The notes: generated from the letters alone by a model not told the origin. A stretch of 64,000 bases of DNA from Mesorhizobium sp. ES1-4 (GCF_020164745.1 NZ_JAIUGV010000020.1:1-64000); one strand, 5' to 3'. Positions 1 to 8,097 are shown, numbered from the stretch's first letter. Program-made: numbers and translations.

Positions 1-400
1 CGCCGGCGGGTGCCTGCTCGGTCTGCTGCTGCTGGTCGCGCTTCTTCTTGCGCGGCTGCTGCTGGTCGTTGGCGGGAGCGGCCTCGCTGGCTGGCGCCTG
101 CTCGGTCTGCTGCTGCTGGTCGCGCTTCTTCTTGCGCGGCTGCTGCTGGTCGTTGGCGGGAGCGGCCTCGCCGGCGGGTGCCTGCTCGGTCTGCTGCTGC
201 TGGTCGCGCTTCTTCTTGCGCGGCTGCTGCTGGTCGTTGGCGGGAACGGCCTCGCTGGCGGGCGCCTGCTCGGTCTGCTGCTGCTGGTCGCGCTTCTTCT
301 TGCGCGGCTGCTGCTGGTCGTTGGCGGGCGCGGCCTGGCCGGCGGGCGCCTGCTCGATCTGCTGCTGCTGCTCACGCTTCTTGCGCTCGGGCTTCTGCTC
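1..400. repeat. 84-bp tandem repeat, about 4.7 copies
   Basis: The motif CCTGCTCGGTCTG recurs at 13, 97, 181, 265 and (with one change) 349, so the period is exactly 84 bp, or 28 codons of the minus-strand gene. Copies differ by only a few bases, such as GCTGGC versus GCCGGC. The copy nearest the gene start (349-400) is the most divergent. The array runs off the window edge, so copy number is unknown. Being in frame, copy-number change would lengthen or shorten the protein without breaking it. Confidence 0.9.
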
Positions 401-595
401 GCCCTGCTGCTTCTGTGCGCAGGCTTCGGCTGATTCGCCCTCGGCGCAGGCCGCCTGGGCCAGGATGATTGGCGCGACGCTACGTTGCATCGGGCCGAAC
501 GTGGCTGTCCCCTGGAGCGGGGACGCGCCTAACGGCGCGGATGCCATCAACAGGCCAAGCGCTGTGCCTGCCAGAATCCGTGGTTGGCGTTTCAT
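1..595 (-). CDS. Exported low-complexity repeat protein, C-terminus cut by window edge
   Basis: The reading frame opens at ATG 595-593 with a good AAGGAG site and runs off the left end of the window, so only the first 198 residues are seen. Residues 1-25 look like a Sec signal peptide (MKRQPRI then a hydrophobic stretch). A cysteine-containing segment (ACAEGESAEACAQ) follows. From about residue 65 the protein is a tandem 28-residue repeat of polyglutamine, a basic patch (PRKKKRD) and an Ala/Pro-rich linker (EQAPA, APAND). The repeat is charged and probably disordered. The missing C-terminal part would decide the family; an OmpA-like or DUF1236-like envelope protein is possible, but I cannot recognise it from this part. 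Confidence 0.75.
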   Translation of the reverse strand, partial: MKRQPRILAGTALGLLMASAPLGASPLQGTATFGPMQRSVAPIILAQAACAEGESAEACAQKQQGEQKPERKKREQQQQIEQAPAGQAAPANDQQQPRKKKRDQQQQTEQAPASEAVPANDQQQPRKKKRDQQQQTEQAPAGEAAPANDQQQPRKKKRDQQQQTEQAPASEAAPANDQQQPRKKKRDQQQQTEQAPAG

Positions 596-783
596 CGAAA
601 ATTCTCCTTGTGGGGTCCCATCCTTGCCGAAACCGCTTTTAACGAAATTGGTTCCAGTCGCCCAGCGTTAGGGGCCGTGCGGGGCTATTGGCCGGCCTTT
701 TGAAGGCAACATCATGTCATTCGGCCTGTTAGAGGCCCATTCCGGCCTTTGCCGCGCTTGACCTTGGGGGCGGCTGGGGCCAC

Positions 784-1239
784 ATGCCGGAAATGGAAAC
801 GCCGTTCTGGAAAACCAAGACGCTGGAAGCGATGAGTCCCACGGAATGGGAATCGCTCTGCGACGGCTGCGGCAAGTGCTGCCTGTCGAAGCTCGAGGAC
901 GAGGACACCGGAGAAATCTACTGGACCAGCGTCGGCTGCCGGCTGTTCGACGCCGAGAGCTGCCGCTGTGCCGATTATGCCCACCGGCTGGCACGCGTTC
1001 CCGATTGCGTCGGCCTGACGCCGCAGAATGTGCGCACCATCAGCTGGCTGCCCAGCACTTGCGCCTACCGGCTGGTGGCCGAGGGCCGCGATCTCTACTG
1101 GTGGCACCGGTTGGTCTCGGGCAGTGCCGAGACCGTGCATGAGGCCGGCATCTCGATGCGCGGCCGGGTCAAGGCGAACGAGACCGAGCTGGCCGAGCCG
1201 GAAGACTATTTTGACTATATGCTCGACGAGGAGCCCTGA
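784..1239 (+). CDS. YcgN/UPF0260-family cysteine-cluster protein
   Basis: A 151-residue protein with the conserved N-terminal pattern of the YcgN (UPF0260) family: FWKTKTLEAM, then CDGCGKCCLSK (Cys at about residues 27, 30 and 33-34), and further cysteines in VGCRLFD and CRCADY. The length is as expected for the family (about 150). These conserved cysteines probably bind a metal or Fe-S cluster; the role of the family is unknown. The gene stands alone; no ribosome-binding site is obvious before ATG 784, and in-frame ATGs at 790 and 832 are alternatives, though the family consensus favours a start near 784-790. Confidence 0.88.
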   Translation: MPEMETPFWKTKTLEAMSPTEWESLCDGCGKCCLSKLEDEDTGEIYWTSVGCRLFDAESCRCADYAHRLARVPDCVGLTPQNVRTISWLPSTCAYRLVAEGRDLYWWHRLVSGSAETVHEAGISMRGRVKANETELAEPEDYFDYMLDEEP

Positions 1240-1438
1240 CCGCGCGGAGGAAGGCGCGCCGGCTTTGGCCGGCTACGATTTGGCCGGCGAGGGATAGCAA
1301 ATGGCCGGCGCTTGGCCGCTGGCGCCACATGAACGGCGGATGAACGGCGAGTTCGTGAATGGTTCAGACAGGCGAGTGCATTCTGGCGCCATCGGTTTCA
1401 CGACGACGGGCGCAGGCCCGCAACAAGGAGAGAGAACC

Positions 1439-1795
1439 ATGTACACCACGATCAAGACGGCGGCCCTTTCGGCGCTGGTCGGCCTCGGCACGCTGGCGGC
1501 CATCCCCGCCCATGCCGACAGCCTCTATCTTGGCTTCGGCAACAACCAGGATCCGCGCTTCGGCGTCTATGCCGGCGACGATGGCTATCGCCACCGCCGG
1601 GATGAGCGCCGCGACGACTGGCGCCGCGGCTGCTCGCCGGAGCGCGCGCTCGACAAGGCCGAGCGCATGGGGCTGCACCGTGCCCGCATCGTTGACGCCA
1701 ACCGCCGGGTGGTCAAGGTGATGGGCCGTCAGTACGGCGACCGTGTCGTCATCGTGTTCGCCAACGAGCGCGGTTGCCCGATCATCAACCGTTGA
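1439..1795 (+). CDS. Small periplasmic protein of unknown function
   Basis: ATG 1439 is preceded by AAGGAGAGAG, a strong ribosome-binding site, which rules out the longer frame from 1301. The product is 118 residues. Residues 1-23 form a signal peptide ending AHA. The mature part contains a basic stretch (HRRDERRDDWRRG) and ends with CSPERALDKAERMG, then a compact segment with a second cysteine near the C-terminus, so one disulfide is possible. I do not recognise a named domain; proteins of this type are common in rhizobia as hypothetical exported proteins. The terminator at 1872-1905 probably ends its transcript. Confidence 0.7.
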   Translation: MYTTIKTAALSALVGLGTLAAIPAHADSLYLGFGNNQDPRFGVYAGDDGYRHRRDERRDDWRRGCSPERALDKAERMGLHRARIVDANRRVVKVMGRQYGDRVVIVFANERGCPIINR

Positions 1796-1871
1796 GCCTT
1801 TTCAGCCTGGAGGCTGGATCGCCCGCAACGTCGGTTGCGGCATAATCCTCTGCGAGGATCGCGAGGCTCGA

Positions 1872-1905
1872 AAAAACCCCGCGGGAGCGATCCCGCGGGG
1901 TTTTT
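1872..1905. terminator. Bidirectional intrinsic terminator
   Basis: A-run, then stem CCCCGCGGGA, loop GCGA, stem TCCCGCGGGG, then TTTTT. The A-tract on one side and T-tract on the other make it work on both strands. It lies between the convergent genes ending at 1795 (+) and 1957 (-). Confidence 0.93.
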
Positions 1906-1956
1906 CATGTGCCAATGATCGATGGCCGGCAGGGACCGGCCATCGCCTTAAACCGG

Positions 1957-2667
1957 TTACTTGAGTTCGAAGGTAACGGTGACCTGGACATTGTAGGCGT
2001 TCTCGCCGGCCTGCACCGGCGCCGCCCCGGCCGCGGCGTCGAAGGCCTTGGCGTTGATCGGCATCGGCGCCGGTCTGATGTTCTGATCCGTGATCTCGAG
2101 CACGCGGCCGAGGCTGACCCCGGCCGCCTCTGCCAGCGTCTTGGCCTTGGCCATGGCGTCGGCGACTGCCTTCTTGCGCGCCTCGGTGACGGTGGCCGCC
2201 GGATTGTCATTGGTGAAGGCGATGCCGCCGCCCTGGTTGACGCCGAGTGACACCGCCTTGTCGAGGATCTCGCCTGTCTTGTCGACGTCGCGCACGCGCA
2301 CCGAGAGCGTGTTGGTCACCTGGTAGGCGATGAGTTCGGCCTCCTGGCTGCCGTCCGGCTTGTTGGTGTAGTTGTAACGGGGGTTGATCTGGATGCCCGC
2401 GGTTTGCAGGTCGCGATCCTTGATGCCGGCGGCCTTCATCGCGGCGATCACGGCGGCCATGGCGTCATTGTTGGCGTCGAGCGCGGTGCGCGCCGTCTTG
2501 GCTTCGCGCATGACGCTGAGCGTCAGGACCGCCAGATCGGGGGCCACGGTTGCTTCGCCCTCGCCGGACACGATGATGCGTGGCGGCGTCGGCAGGTCGG
2601 TGGCTCCAGCCATCGCCGGAAAAGCGATTGCAGCGGCGAGCGCGAGTGGCAAAAGATGTCTGGTCAT
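1957..2667 (-). CDS. SIMPL-domain (DUF541) periplasmic protein, YggE-like
   Basis: 236 residues with a signal peptide (residues 1-22, cleavage after AGA) followed by one SIMPL/DUF541 domain. Family hallmarks seen are the IIVSGEGEATVAPDLA opening, the AAGIKDRDLQT segment with INPRYNY, and the late KAVADAMAKAKTLAEAAG helix followed by LGRVLEI. YggE-like proteins are periplasmic or outer-membrane associated and are linked to resistance against oxidative stress; the biochemical role is not established. ATG 2667 has an AAGGAG-type site upstream. The gene is monocistronic and shares the bidirectional terminator at 1872-1905. Confidence 0.9.
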   Translation of the reverse strand: MTRHLLPLALAAAIAFPAMAGATDLPTPPRIIVSGEGEATVAPDLAVLTLSVMREAKTARTALDANNDAMAAVIAAMKAAGIKDRDLQTAGIQINPRYNYTNKPDGSQEAELIAYQVTNTLSVRVRDVDKTGEILDKAVSLGVNQGGGIAFTNDNPAATVTEARKKAVADAMAKAKTLAEAAGVSLGRVLEITDQNIRPAPMPINAKAFDAAAGAAPVQAGENAYNVQVTVTFELK

Positions 2668-2802
2668 GAAAAATCTCCTTGGTCCGCGATCAGGTCGCTG
2701 CGGTCGCGTAGAGCGCGATTATGGGATGATTTGGGCGATCTGCGAAAGCACGCCGGTAAAGCCTTGTGCCGCGATGGGAAAAACATTAATCCAGCGCGCG
2801 TG

Positions 2803-2878
2803 GGGCCTGTAGCTCAATGGTTAGAGCCGGCGGCTCATAACCGCTTGGTTGGGGGTTCGAGTCCCTCCGGGCCCACCA
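2803..2878 (+). tRNA. tRNA with CAT anticodon, most likely tRNA-Ile2 (lysidine type)
   Basis: Acceptor arms GGGCCTG (2803-2809) and CGGGCCC (2868-2874) pair, then A and an encoded CCA. The anticodon loop is CTCATAA with CAT at 2836-2838, closed by GGCGG/CCGCT. TTCGAGTC forms the T loop. The anticodon arm and CGCTTGGT variable region resemble bacterial tRNA-Ile2 (CAT read as AUA after lysidine modification) more than elongator tRNA-Met, so Ile2 is preferred; Met is the alternative. The 3' half is the insertion site of the neighbouring integrase. Confidence 0.93.
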
Positions 2879-4074
2879 TTATCGTTATTTATCAATGGCT
2901 TACGGGTAGGTTCGCCAACAGGTTCGCCAAAAGGTTCGCCAAGCAGCGGCTTGCGGGTCACGAGCCGCACAACGCGATCCATGCCCTGAACCGCCAGGCG
3001 GACCTGCGATGCCTCGCGTGAATAGAGTTCAGCGTGATCGATGTCGTCGTGACCCAGCACATCCATGAGCTGCCTGGTCGAGGCCTCTGCCTCGGCGAGA
3101 TAGACGCCAAGTGATTTTCTCAGTCCGTGCAGCGTCAGCCCTTTGGCAAGCCCTGCAAGCTTGCACCAGTGTGCCATGGTCCCGGTCAGGGATTTGGCGG
3201 AGAAGGGCTGGCCATAAGCGGTCACCAGGACGGTTTCACCGCGCTTGTCCGTGGCCTCAAGGATTTCGGCAAGCATCGGGGTAATCGGTACGAAAAGCCG
3301 CTTGCCACCGGTCCGGTTCTTGTTCTTTGCCTGGACAATGTCGAAGCCGTCGAAATGGCGCTCCTGGCCATCGATCATGACCTTGCGCGTCACCCTCTGG
3401 TCCCACCGCAAATCGGCGACATCGCCGCGACGATTGCCCAGCCATAACGCCAGGCCATAACAGGTGCGCGCAGCCGTCCCCAGCGGCCAGTGCTGCTCAA
3501 ACTTTTGCATGGCTTCGTGAGGCCAAGCCTTCCAGCCCGTGTAAGCAGGACGCCACTCGACCGCTGCGGTAGGATCGATTTCGATCCAGTCCAGTCGTAT
3601 CGCGACATGGACGAGCTTGCGTATCGCGACCAGCAGGTGCTTGGCCTTGTGTGGTGTCGCGATGAATTGCCCCAGAAGCTCTTCGACGTGGACCCGCCGC
3701 AGGTTCTTAACGGGCACATCGCGCCATGTCAGCGGATGGTCCGGGACAACCCGCAGACCCAGAAATTCCTCGATCAGGCGCCTATTTTTGAATTTCGTGC
3801 TCTCATCATGAGCGAGCCACTTGACCGATGCCTTCAATCTCTTTTCCGCTGCTCCGAAGGTTCCTGGCAACGCAGCACCCGGCCTTGTGACCACCGGCGC
3901 CTTTTGAATCTTCCGACCCTCGACAGCGGCCTGATAGGCTTGCTTGAAACCGCTCGCGTTCGGGGCGGGCAGAGGCACCACGCGCCCTTTGGCGCGATAG
4001 CGCCAGCGCGTCTTTCCATGACGGTCCTGATAAGAGGACAAACCCGGATATTTGTCTTTGAGACGCTGTTCCAT
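2821..4074 (-). CDS. Tyrosine site-specific recombinase (integrase) ending antisense inside the tRNA
   Basis: 417 residues. Residues 65-180 form a SAM-like core-binding domain and 190-360 the catalytic domain. The catalytic set is visible: Arg216 in GNRRGDVADL, His316 and Arg319 in LHGLRK, His342 in LGHDD, and Tyr351 in AELYSRE. The frame then continues through GEPFGEPVGEP and the last 18 or so residues (GGTRTPNQ region) are the antisense of the tRNA 3' half, with the stop TAA at 2823-2821 in its D arm. This is typical of elements inserted at a tRNA 3' end with the integrase pointing at the attachment site. The C-terminal tail is therefore set by the att junction. An excisionase-like gene lies 15 bp upstream. 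Confidence 0.92.
   Translation of the reverse strand: MEQRLKDKYPGLSSYQDRHGKTRWRYRAKGRVVPLPAPNASGFKQAYQAAVEGRKIQKAPVVTRPGAALPGTFGAAEKRLKASVKWLAHDESTKFKNRRLIEEFLGLRVVPDHPLTWRDVPVKNLRRVHVEELLGQFIATPHKAKHLLVAIRKLVHVAIRLDWIEIDPTAAVEWRPAYTGWKAWPHEAMQKFEQHWPLGTAARTCYGLALWLGNRRGDVADLRWDQRVTRKVMIDGQERHFDGFDIVQAKNKNRTGGKRLFVPITPMLAEILEATDKRGETVLVTAYGQPFSAKSLTGTMAHWCKLAGLAKGLTLHGLRKSLGVYLAEAEASTRQLMDVLGHDDIDHAELYSREASQVRLAVQGMDRVVRLVTRKPLLGEPFGEPVGEPTRKPLINNDNGGPGGTRTPNQAVMSRRL
2908..2943. repeat. Three 12-bp direct repeats beside the tRNA 3' end
   Basis: AGGTTCGCCAAC, AGGTTCGCCAAA and AGGTTCGCCAAG follow each other without gaps, 29 bp from the tRNA CCA end. They encode the GEPFGEPVGEP stretch at the C-terminus of the integrase. 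Their place next to the presumed attachment core suggests arm-type integrase binding sites, but a simple coding repeat is equally compatible with what is seen. Confidence 0.6.
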
Positions 4075-4089
4075 AGCAGGACCAGACTA

Positions 4090-4338
4090 TTAGCCTCGAT
4101 GATTCCCTTGCAAGAGGAAGTCGACGATATTGTCGTCATCGTCGCCGGGCAGATCCGCGAACGCGGCCTCCAGTTTAAGGCGATCCCAGATCACACGACT
4201 ATCGATTTTCTTCGGTTTTGGCATCCGCCGGTCGGCGACCATTTGGTCGAATTTTGTCACGCCAACGCCGACGTATCGTGCGGCTTCGTCCCGTGACAGG
4301 CCGCGTGGTGGGTAGAAGAGAGTATCGCTCTTTATCAC
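4090..4338 (-). CDS. Excisionase/AlpA-like helix-turn-helix protein
   Basis: GTG 4338 with GGAGG about 8 bases upstream gives an 82-residue protein; the frame is open to 4416, but no better start exists there. The sequence PPRGLSRDEAARYVGVGVTKFDQMV is a MerR/Xis-type winged-helix DNA-binding motif, followed by DRRMPKPKKIDSR, which matches the wing and the R-x-W-D-R recognition pattern of small excisionases. The C-terminus is acidic (GDDDDN). It lies just upstream of the integrase in the same direction and is probably co-transcribed with it as the recombination directionality factor. Confidence 0.8.
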   Translation of the reverse strand: MIKSDTLFYPPRGLSRDEAARYVGVGVTKFDQMVADRRMPKPKKIDSRVIWDRLKLEAAFADLPGDDDDNIVDFLLQGNHRG

Positions 4339-4607
4339 CTTGGTCCTCCAAGCACCTTCCAATCGCGTGGAGCTATTTTGCGAGTATCTCGCCGAAATAG
4401 GGGGTCTCGGTATCAAGGGACAGTCCCCTGACTGGTATCGAGTGTTCCGGGGTGTCGCGGCGTGCGAATAGGACGGTTGAGCGCGGCGGGAGCTGGAATA
4501 CTCGACCTTCCGCAGGCCGTGATCGAGTAGGGTTTAAAATGAAACCAATGGCCTGGAAGTGAAAATCATCCCGTGTCGCATGGCCTCGCTGAGCGAACCA
4601 ACTTAAC

Positions 4608-5414
4608 CTAGGCGGCGCCGCGTCGGTCCGAAGCAACGGGTTGTGCTCCGACAGGCCATGCGAACTTTCCTGTCCGAGAGAACGATGTACGGAGCCGATA
4701 GCGATCACCTGCGTAGCGGATGGTCGAGGACAACAACGGACGGCCGGAAGCGTCGACGATCAGCTGACGCATGACCAAAGTGGATTTGCCTACGCCCATG
4801 TCGAGATGTTGCGCCAGCGCCGAATCCGCACCATGGGCCTCAATCGTGGTCTCGGCGCGGGCCAGATCGATGCCGGCGGCGATCAGCAGACCGAACAGCG
4901 AAGCGGTCCGAAAATCTACCTGGCCGAGATGGGGCGCCAGGGCGACGGCGAAGAACGAGGTGTCGACGGCGACCGGGACCTGGTCGAGCCGGCGGATGCG
5001 TTCTAGGTGAAACAGCGTCGTGCCGGGCGCGATTGAAAGCTCCTCGGCTTCGTCGAGCGTGGCCGGTGCTTCCTCGGCACGCAGCACGTCGGAGGAGGGC
5101 GTCAGGCCAAGGCGCTTGGCGGTCTCGCTGAACGATTCCAGCGTGTTGGGAAACTCCTTCGGCACCTTGGCCGAGACATACCAGCCACGCCCGTGCGACG
5201 GCGTCAGCACGCCTTCCTCGACGAGGCTCTGCAGGGCCCTGCGCAAGGTCACCCGGCTGATCGACATCCGCGTGAACAGGTCGCGCTCGGCCGGCAGGCG
5301 CGCGCCCGAGGCGAGCTTGCCGCTGGCGATCTCCTGCAGGATCGCTTCGGCGGCCTGCCGCCAGAGCGGCTCCGGTCCATCCAACTGCAGCGGCGAGCCC
5401 TCCATCTCAGTCAC
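4608..5414 (-). CDS. GntR/HutC-family transcriptional regulator (UTRA domain)
   Basis: The N-terminal winged helix is clear: LWRQAAEAILQEIASGKL, LPAERDLFTRMSISRVTLRRAL and LVEEGVLTPSHGRGWYV. A UTRA ligand-binding domain (about residues 95-240) follows, with FHLERIRRLDQVPVAVDTSFF and the terminal YAGDRYRLR typical of the HutC subfamily. GTG 5414 overlaps the stop of the oxidoreductase gene by four bases (GTGA), implying translational coupling; ATG 5405 is an alternative. The C-terminal tail after RLRTSF is longer than usual and ends near the integrated element, so it may be a junction product. It probably senses the phosphorylated or free substrate of the adjacent importer. Confidence 0.88.
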   Translation of the reverse strand: MTEMEGSPLQLDGPEPLWRQAAEAILQEIASGKLASGARLPAERDLFTRMSISRVTLRRALQSLVEEGVLTPSHGRGWYVSAKVPKEFPNTLESFSETAKRLGLTPSSDVLRAEEAPATLDEAEELSIAPGTTLFHLERIRRLDQVPVAVDTSFFAVALAPHLGQVDFRTASLFGLLIAAGIDLARAETTIEAHGADSALAQHLDMGVGKSTLVMRQLIVDASGRPLLSSTIRYAGDRYRLRTSFSRTGKFAWPVGAQPVASDRRGAA

Positions 5415-6451
5415 CCATCCGCCTTCACTTTTTCCCACACGCCCGTTCGCATCGAACGGTAGCAGGCGTCAATTATCCGGTTGACGATGACACCGTCCTC
5501 GAAGGTTTCCATCGGCACTGTCCCCGCCGTGAAGTGATCCACAAAATGCCGCATCTGCTGCGAAAAACCATAGGCCCTGGTCTCTTCCGGTACCGGATAG
5601 ACCCAGCCAGTCTCTGCGTCAGCCTTCTCGACGAGATAACCCACCGGTTTCTCGATAAAGCCCCAAACCGGGCCGACGGATGTGTCGGTGACAATACGCC
5701 CGGCCGAGCCGACCAGTTCGTGACGCAGCTGCATGCCGCCTTTCTCGATCCACGAGGATTCGATCGTGGCAAGCTGGCCGCCGGCGAATTTCAGCAGTGC
5801 GATCGCGGTGTCCTCGCCGGTCGTCTTGTCGCCATGGGCCATGGTGGCGCCCCACGCAAACACCTCGGTGATCAGATTGTCCTTGCCGAAAAAATGACGC
5901 GCGCTCTCGACAGTGTGGCAGCCCATGTCGAGCAGGGCGCCGCCGCCGGCGAGTTCGGCGTTCCAGAAATGCGGCGCATGGGGTCCCGAATGCGCTTCCC
6001 GGGCCCGCATGGTCAGCAGATTGCCGATGCCACCCGCCTGGATCATCTGGTGTGCCTTGGTGATGTTGGGCGAGAACACGGCGCATTCGGCATAGCCATG
6101 CCAGATACCGGCGCGCTGGACGATGTCGAGGATTTCCCGTGCTTCCTTGCCGGTGCGCGCCAACGGCTTGGTGCAGATGACAGCCTTGCCGTGTTTCGCG
6201 GCGATCCTGACGGCTTCGAGATGGATCTCGTTGGGCAGCGCGATCACCACCAGTTCCACCGCTGGATCCGCGCAAACGGTGTCCATATCCCGGTGCGCCG
6301 TGACCCGCGGTCCCCACTTCTTGGCAAAGGTCGTGGCTCGCTCGAAACTGCGTGACGAGCAGGCCACGAGTTCGGCGGTGCGTACGTCGAGCAGAGAGTC
6401 CGCATAGGTCTCGGCAATGAAGCCCGAGCCCAGAATTCCAACTCCAATCAT
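5411..6451 (-). CDS. Gfo/Idh/MocA-family NAD(P)-dependent oxidoreductase
   Basis: ATG 6451 with GGAGGG upstream gives 346 residues. The Rossmann fold opens with GVGILGSGFIAETYA; the family lysine motif is CTKPLA (Lys95-Pro96), and the C-terminal substrate domain has GGGALLDMGCHTVESARHFFG, in which the His of GCH is the usual catalytic residue. Such enzymes oxidise sugars, inositols or sugar acids. It is transcribed away from the importer genes beginning at 6632, and with the GntR gene forms a two-gene operon. The local context suggests it processes the imported sugar. The substrate cannot be told from sequence. Confidence 0.9.
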   Translation of the reverse strand: MIGVGILGSGFIAETYADSLLDVRTAELVACSSRSFERATTFAKKWGPRVTAHRDMDTVCADPAVELVVIALPNEIHLEAVRIAAKHGKAVICTKPLARTGKEAREILDIVQRAGIWHGYAECAVFSPNITKAHQMIQAGGIGNLLTMRAREAHSGPHAPHFWNAELAGGGALLDMGCHTVESARHFFGKDNLITEVFAWGATMAHGDKTTGEDTAIALLKFAGGQLATIESSWIEKGGMQLRHELVGSAGRIVTDTSVGPVWGFIEKPVGYLVEKADAETGWVYPVPEETRAYGFSQQMRHFVDHFTAGTVPMETFEDGVIVNRIIDACYRSMRTGVWEKVKADG

Positions 6452-6631
6452 CGAGCCCTCCCGAATTTCCTTGCCATCGGTTGGGCGTGTCCAATCAAGA
6501 CGGCGCCTCATTCGATGATAAAAAGACAACACAATACCACTTGTCACAAGATGTATCATTAGGTATGGTCCGAGGCAACAGTGCAAAATCGTGAATCCAC
6601 AAGAGGCACCGTGTTGAGGGAGGACCCCAAA
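6452..6631. promoter_or_regulatory. Divergent promoter region with an 11-bp palindrome
   Basis: This 180-bp AT-richer gap separates the minus-strand oxidoreductase/regulator pair from the plus-strand importer operon. CTTGTCACAAG at 6540-6550 is a perfect odd palindrome, and ATGATA (6516-6521) is mirrored by TATCAT (6554-6559). These are candidate operators for the linked GntR protein; no assignment is possible without footprinting. Confidence 0.4.
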
Positions 6632-7900
6632 ATGCGTTCGATACATGCATCGATTCCGCTGGCAATGACGCTGAGCGCGATGTTTTCCAGTGGTATCGGC
6701 ATGGCCTATGCCGACCCGGTGACCATTACCCTGAACAGTTGGCGCACCGAGGACATCGCGGTCTGGCAGGACACGATCCTGCCCGCTTTTGAAGCCAAGC
6801 ATCCCGACATCAAGATCGAGTTCGCGCCGATCAATACTAATGAATACAACGCCGCCATCCAGTCGCAGGTCGAGGGCGGCGCCGGCGGCGACCTGATCAC
6901 CTGCCGCCCCTTCGATGTGAATCGCGAATGGATCAAGCGCGGCTATTTCGAATCGCTCGAAGGCCTGCCAGGCCTGGCGAATTTCGACAAGACGTCGCGT
7001 GCGGCGTGGAGCGGCGCTGACGACAAGACCTATTGCCTGCCGGTCGCCGCCGTGCTCGCCGGCTTTTACTACAACGCCGACATCTTCAAGGAACTCGGCC
7101 TCAAGGTGCCGACCACCAGCGCCGAGTTCATCGCTGTACTGGAGGCGATCAAGAAGGATGGCCGCTACACGCCGCTCGCCTATGGTTCGGCCGAATCCTG
7201 GCAACTCGCCTATAACGGTCTCTATTCGATCGGCCCGGCCTATTGGAAAGGCGAGGACGGCCGTCTCGGCCTGATCGATGGCAAGAAGAAGCTGACCGAT
7301 CCGGAATTCGTCGATGCCATCGCCGCTTTCGCGGCCTGGAAGCCATTCCTGCCCGCCGGGCAGGAGAGCCTCAACTATGCCGACATGACGCAGCTGTTCA
7401 CGCTCGGCAAGGCGGCGATCCTCCCCGACGGTTCGTGGGACATCAACCAGGCGACGTCGACCAATTTGAATGTCGGCGTGTTCGGCCCGCCGGCGCCCAA
7501 GGCCGGCGACCAGCGCTATCTGCAGGAGATGCCCGACATGGGCATCGGTATCAACGCCAAGAGCGCGCACAAGGATGCGGCCAAGACCTTCCTCGACTGG
7601 GTCGCCGGGCCGGAATTCCAGGAACTTTATGTCAACGCTGCTCCCGGCTTCTTTGCTATGAGCTCGAAGCCGGTCACCTACAAGAACAAGCTGGCACAGG
7701 ATTTTGCTGACCTGAAGAAGGGCGCTGAGCTCACGCCACGCCTGGCGCTGGATCGCCTGAGTGCCGGCACGCCGCCGCTCGACGACGAGACCTGGCGTCT
7801 CCTGCAGGTGATGTTCACCAAGTCCGATGTTACGCCGCAGCAGGTCGCGACCGAACTCCAGGCAGGCCTTGCCTCCTGGTACGGACCGCAGAAGAAGTAA
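6632..7900 (+). CDS. ABC importer sugar-binding protein (family 1)
   Basis: ATG 6632 preceded by GGGAGGA gives 422 residues with a signal peptide ending YADPV near residue 28. The mature protein has the fold signature of family 1 carbohydrate-binding proteins: TITLNSWRTEDIAVWQ, FEAKHPDIKIEFAPI, GGDLITCRPF, then the hinge-region segment PVAAVLAGFYYNADIFKELG and, late, a FLDWVAGPEFQELY segment. It delivers a sugar to the two permeases downstream. It is the first gene of an operon running to 13007. A 197-bp gap holding a palindromic element separates it from the first permease, a common device to make the binding protein in excess. Confidence 0.92.
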   Translation: MRSIHASIPLAMTLSAMFSSGIGMAYADPVTITLNSWRTEDIAVWQDTILPAFEAKHPDIKIEFAPINTNEYNAAIQSQVEGGAGGDLITCRPFDVNREWIKRGYFESLEGLPGLANFDKTSRAAWSGADDKTYCLPVAAVLAGFYYNADIFKELGLKVPTTSAEFIAVLEAIKKDGRYTPLAYGSAESWQLAYNGLYSIGPAYWKGEDGRLGLIDGKKKLTDPEFVDAIAAFAAWKPFLPAGQESLNYADMTQLFTLGKAAILPDGSWDINQATSTNLNVGVFGPPAPKAGDQRYLQEMPDMGIGINAKSAHKDAAKTFLDWVAGPEFQELYVNAAPGFFAMSSKPVTYKNKLAQDFADLKKGAELTPRLALDRLSAGTPPLDDETWRLLQVMFTKSDVTPQQVATELQAGLASWYGPQKK

Positions 7901-7992
7901 TCGGCAATGCTTCGCGCATGCCTTGCCAGCTGGCCGGACATGCGCAAGCCCCGCACGCCGACGCCATCCAAGCCGGCGTGAACAGGAGCAAT

Positions 7993-8086
7993 CCAGGAAA
8001 AGTGTGAGACGGTTTTCCGTCCGGAATTGCGTCGAAACAAAAGATATAGAGCGGTTCCCGTTTCCGCGAAACGGCGAACCGCTCCA
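7993..8086. repeat. Palindromic intergenic element of rhizobial (RIME-like) type
   Basis: GAGCGGTTC (8049-8057) is mirrored by GAACCGCTC (8076-8084) with an inner CCGTTT/AAACGG pairing, making a long hairpin. The preceding stretch from 7993 carries a second smaller inverted repeat (GACGG...CGTC). From memory, closely similar elements are scattered between genes in Mesorhizobium and relatives. Here it lies inside an operon, ending a dozen bases before the permease start, so it could stabilise the upstream mRNA end or lower read-through. Confidence 0.7.
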
Positions 8087-8097
8087 GAGGTCTTCAG

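Noticed and set aside
1..400. CRISPR array
   Set aside because: The repeat is one continuous 84-bp coding unit without variable spacers, and no cas gene is present.
5411..7570. Open minus-strand frame of 719 codons upstream of and through the oxidoreductase gene
   Set aside because: Only 5411-6451 has start, RBS and family match. The upstream part is antisense to the binding-protein gene at 6632-7900 and reads as a shadow.
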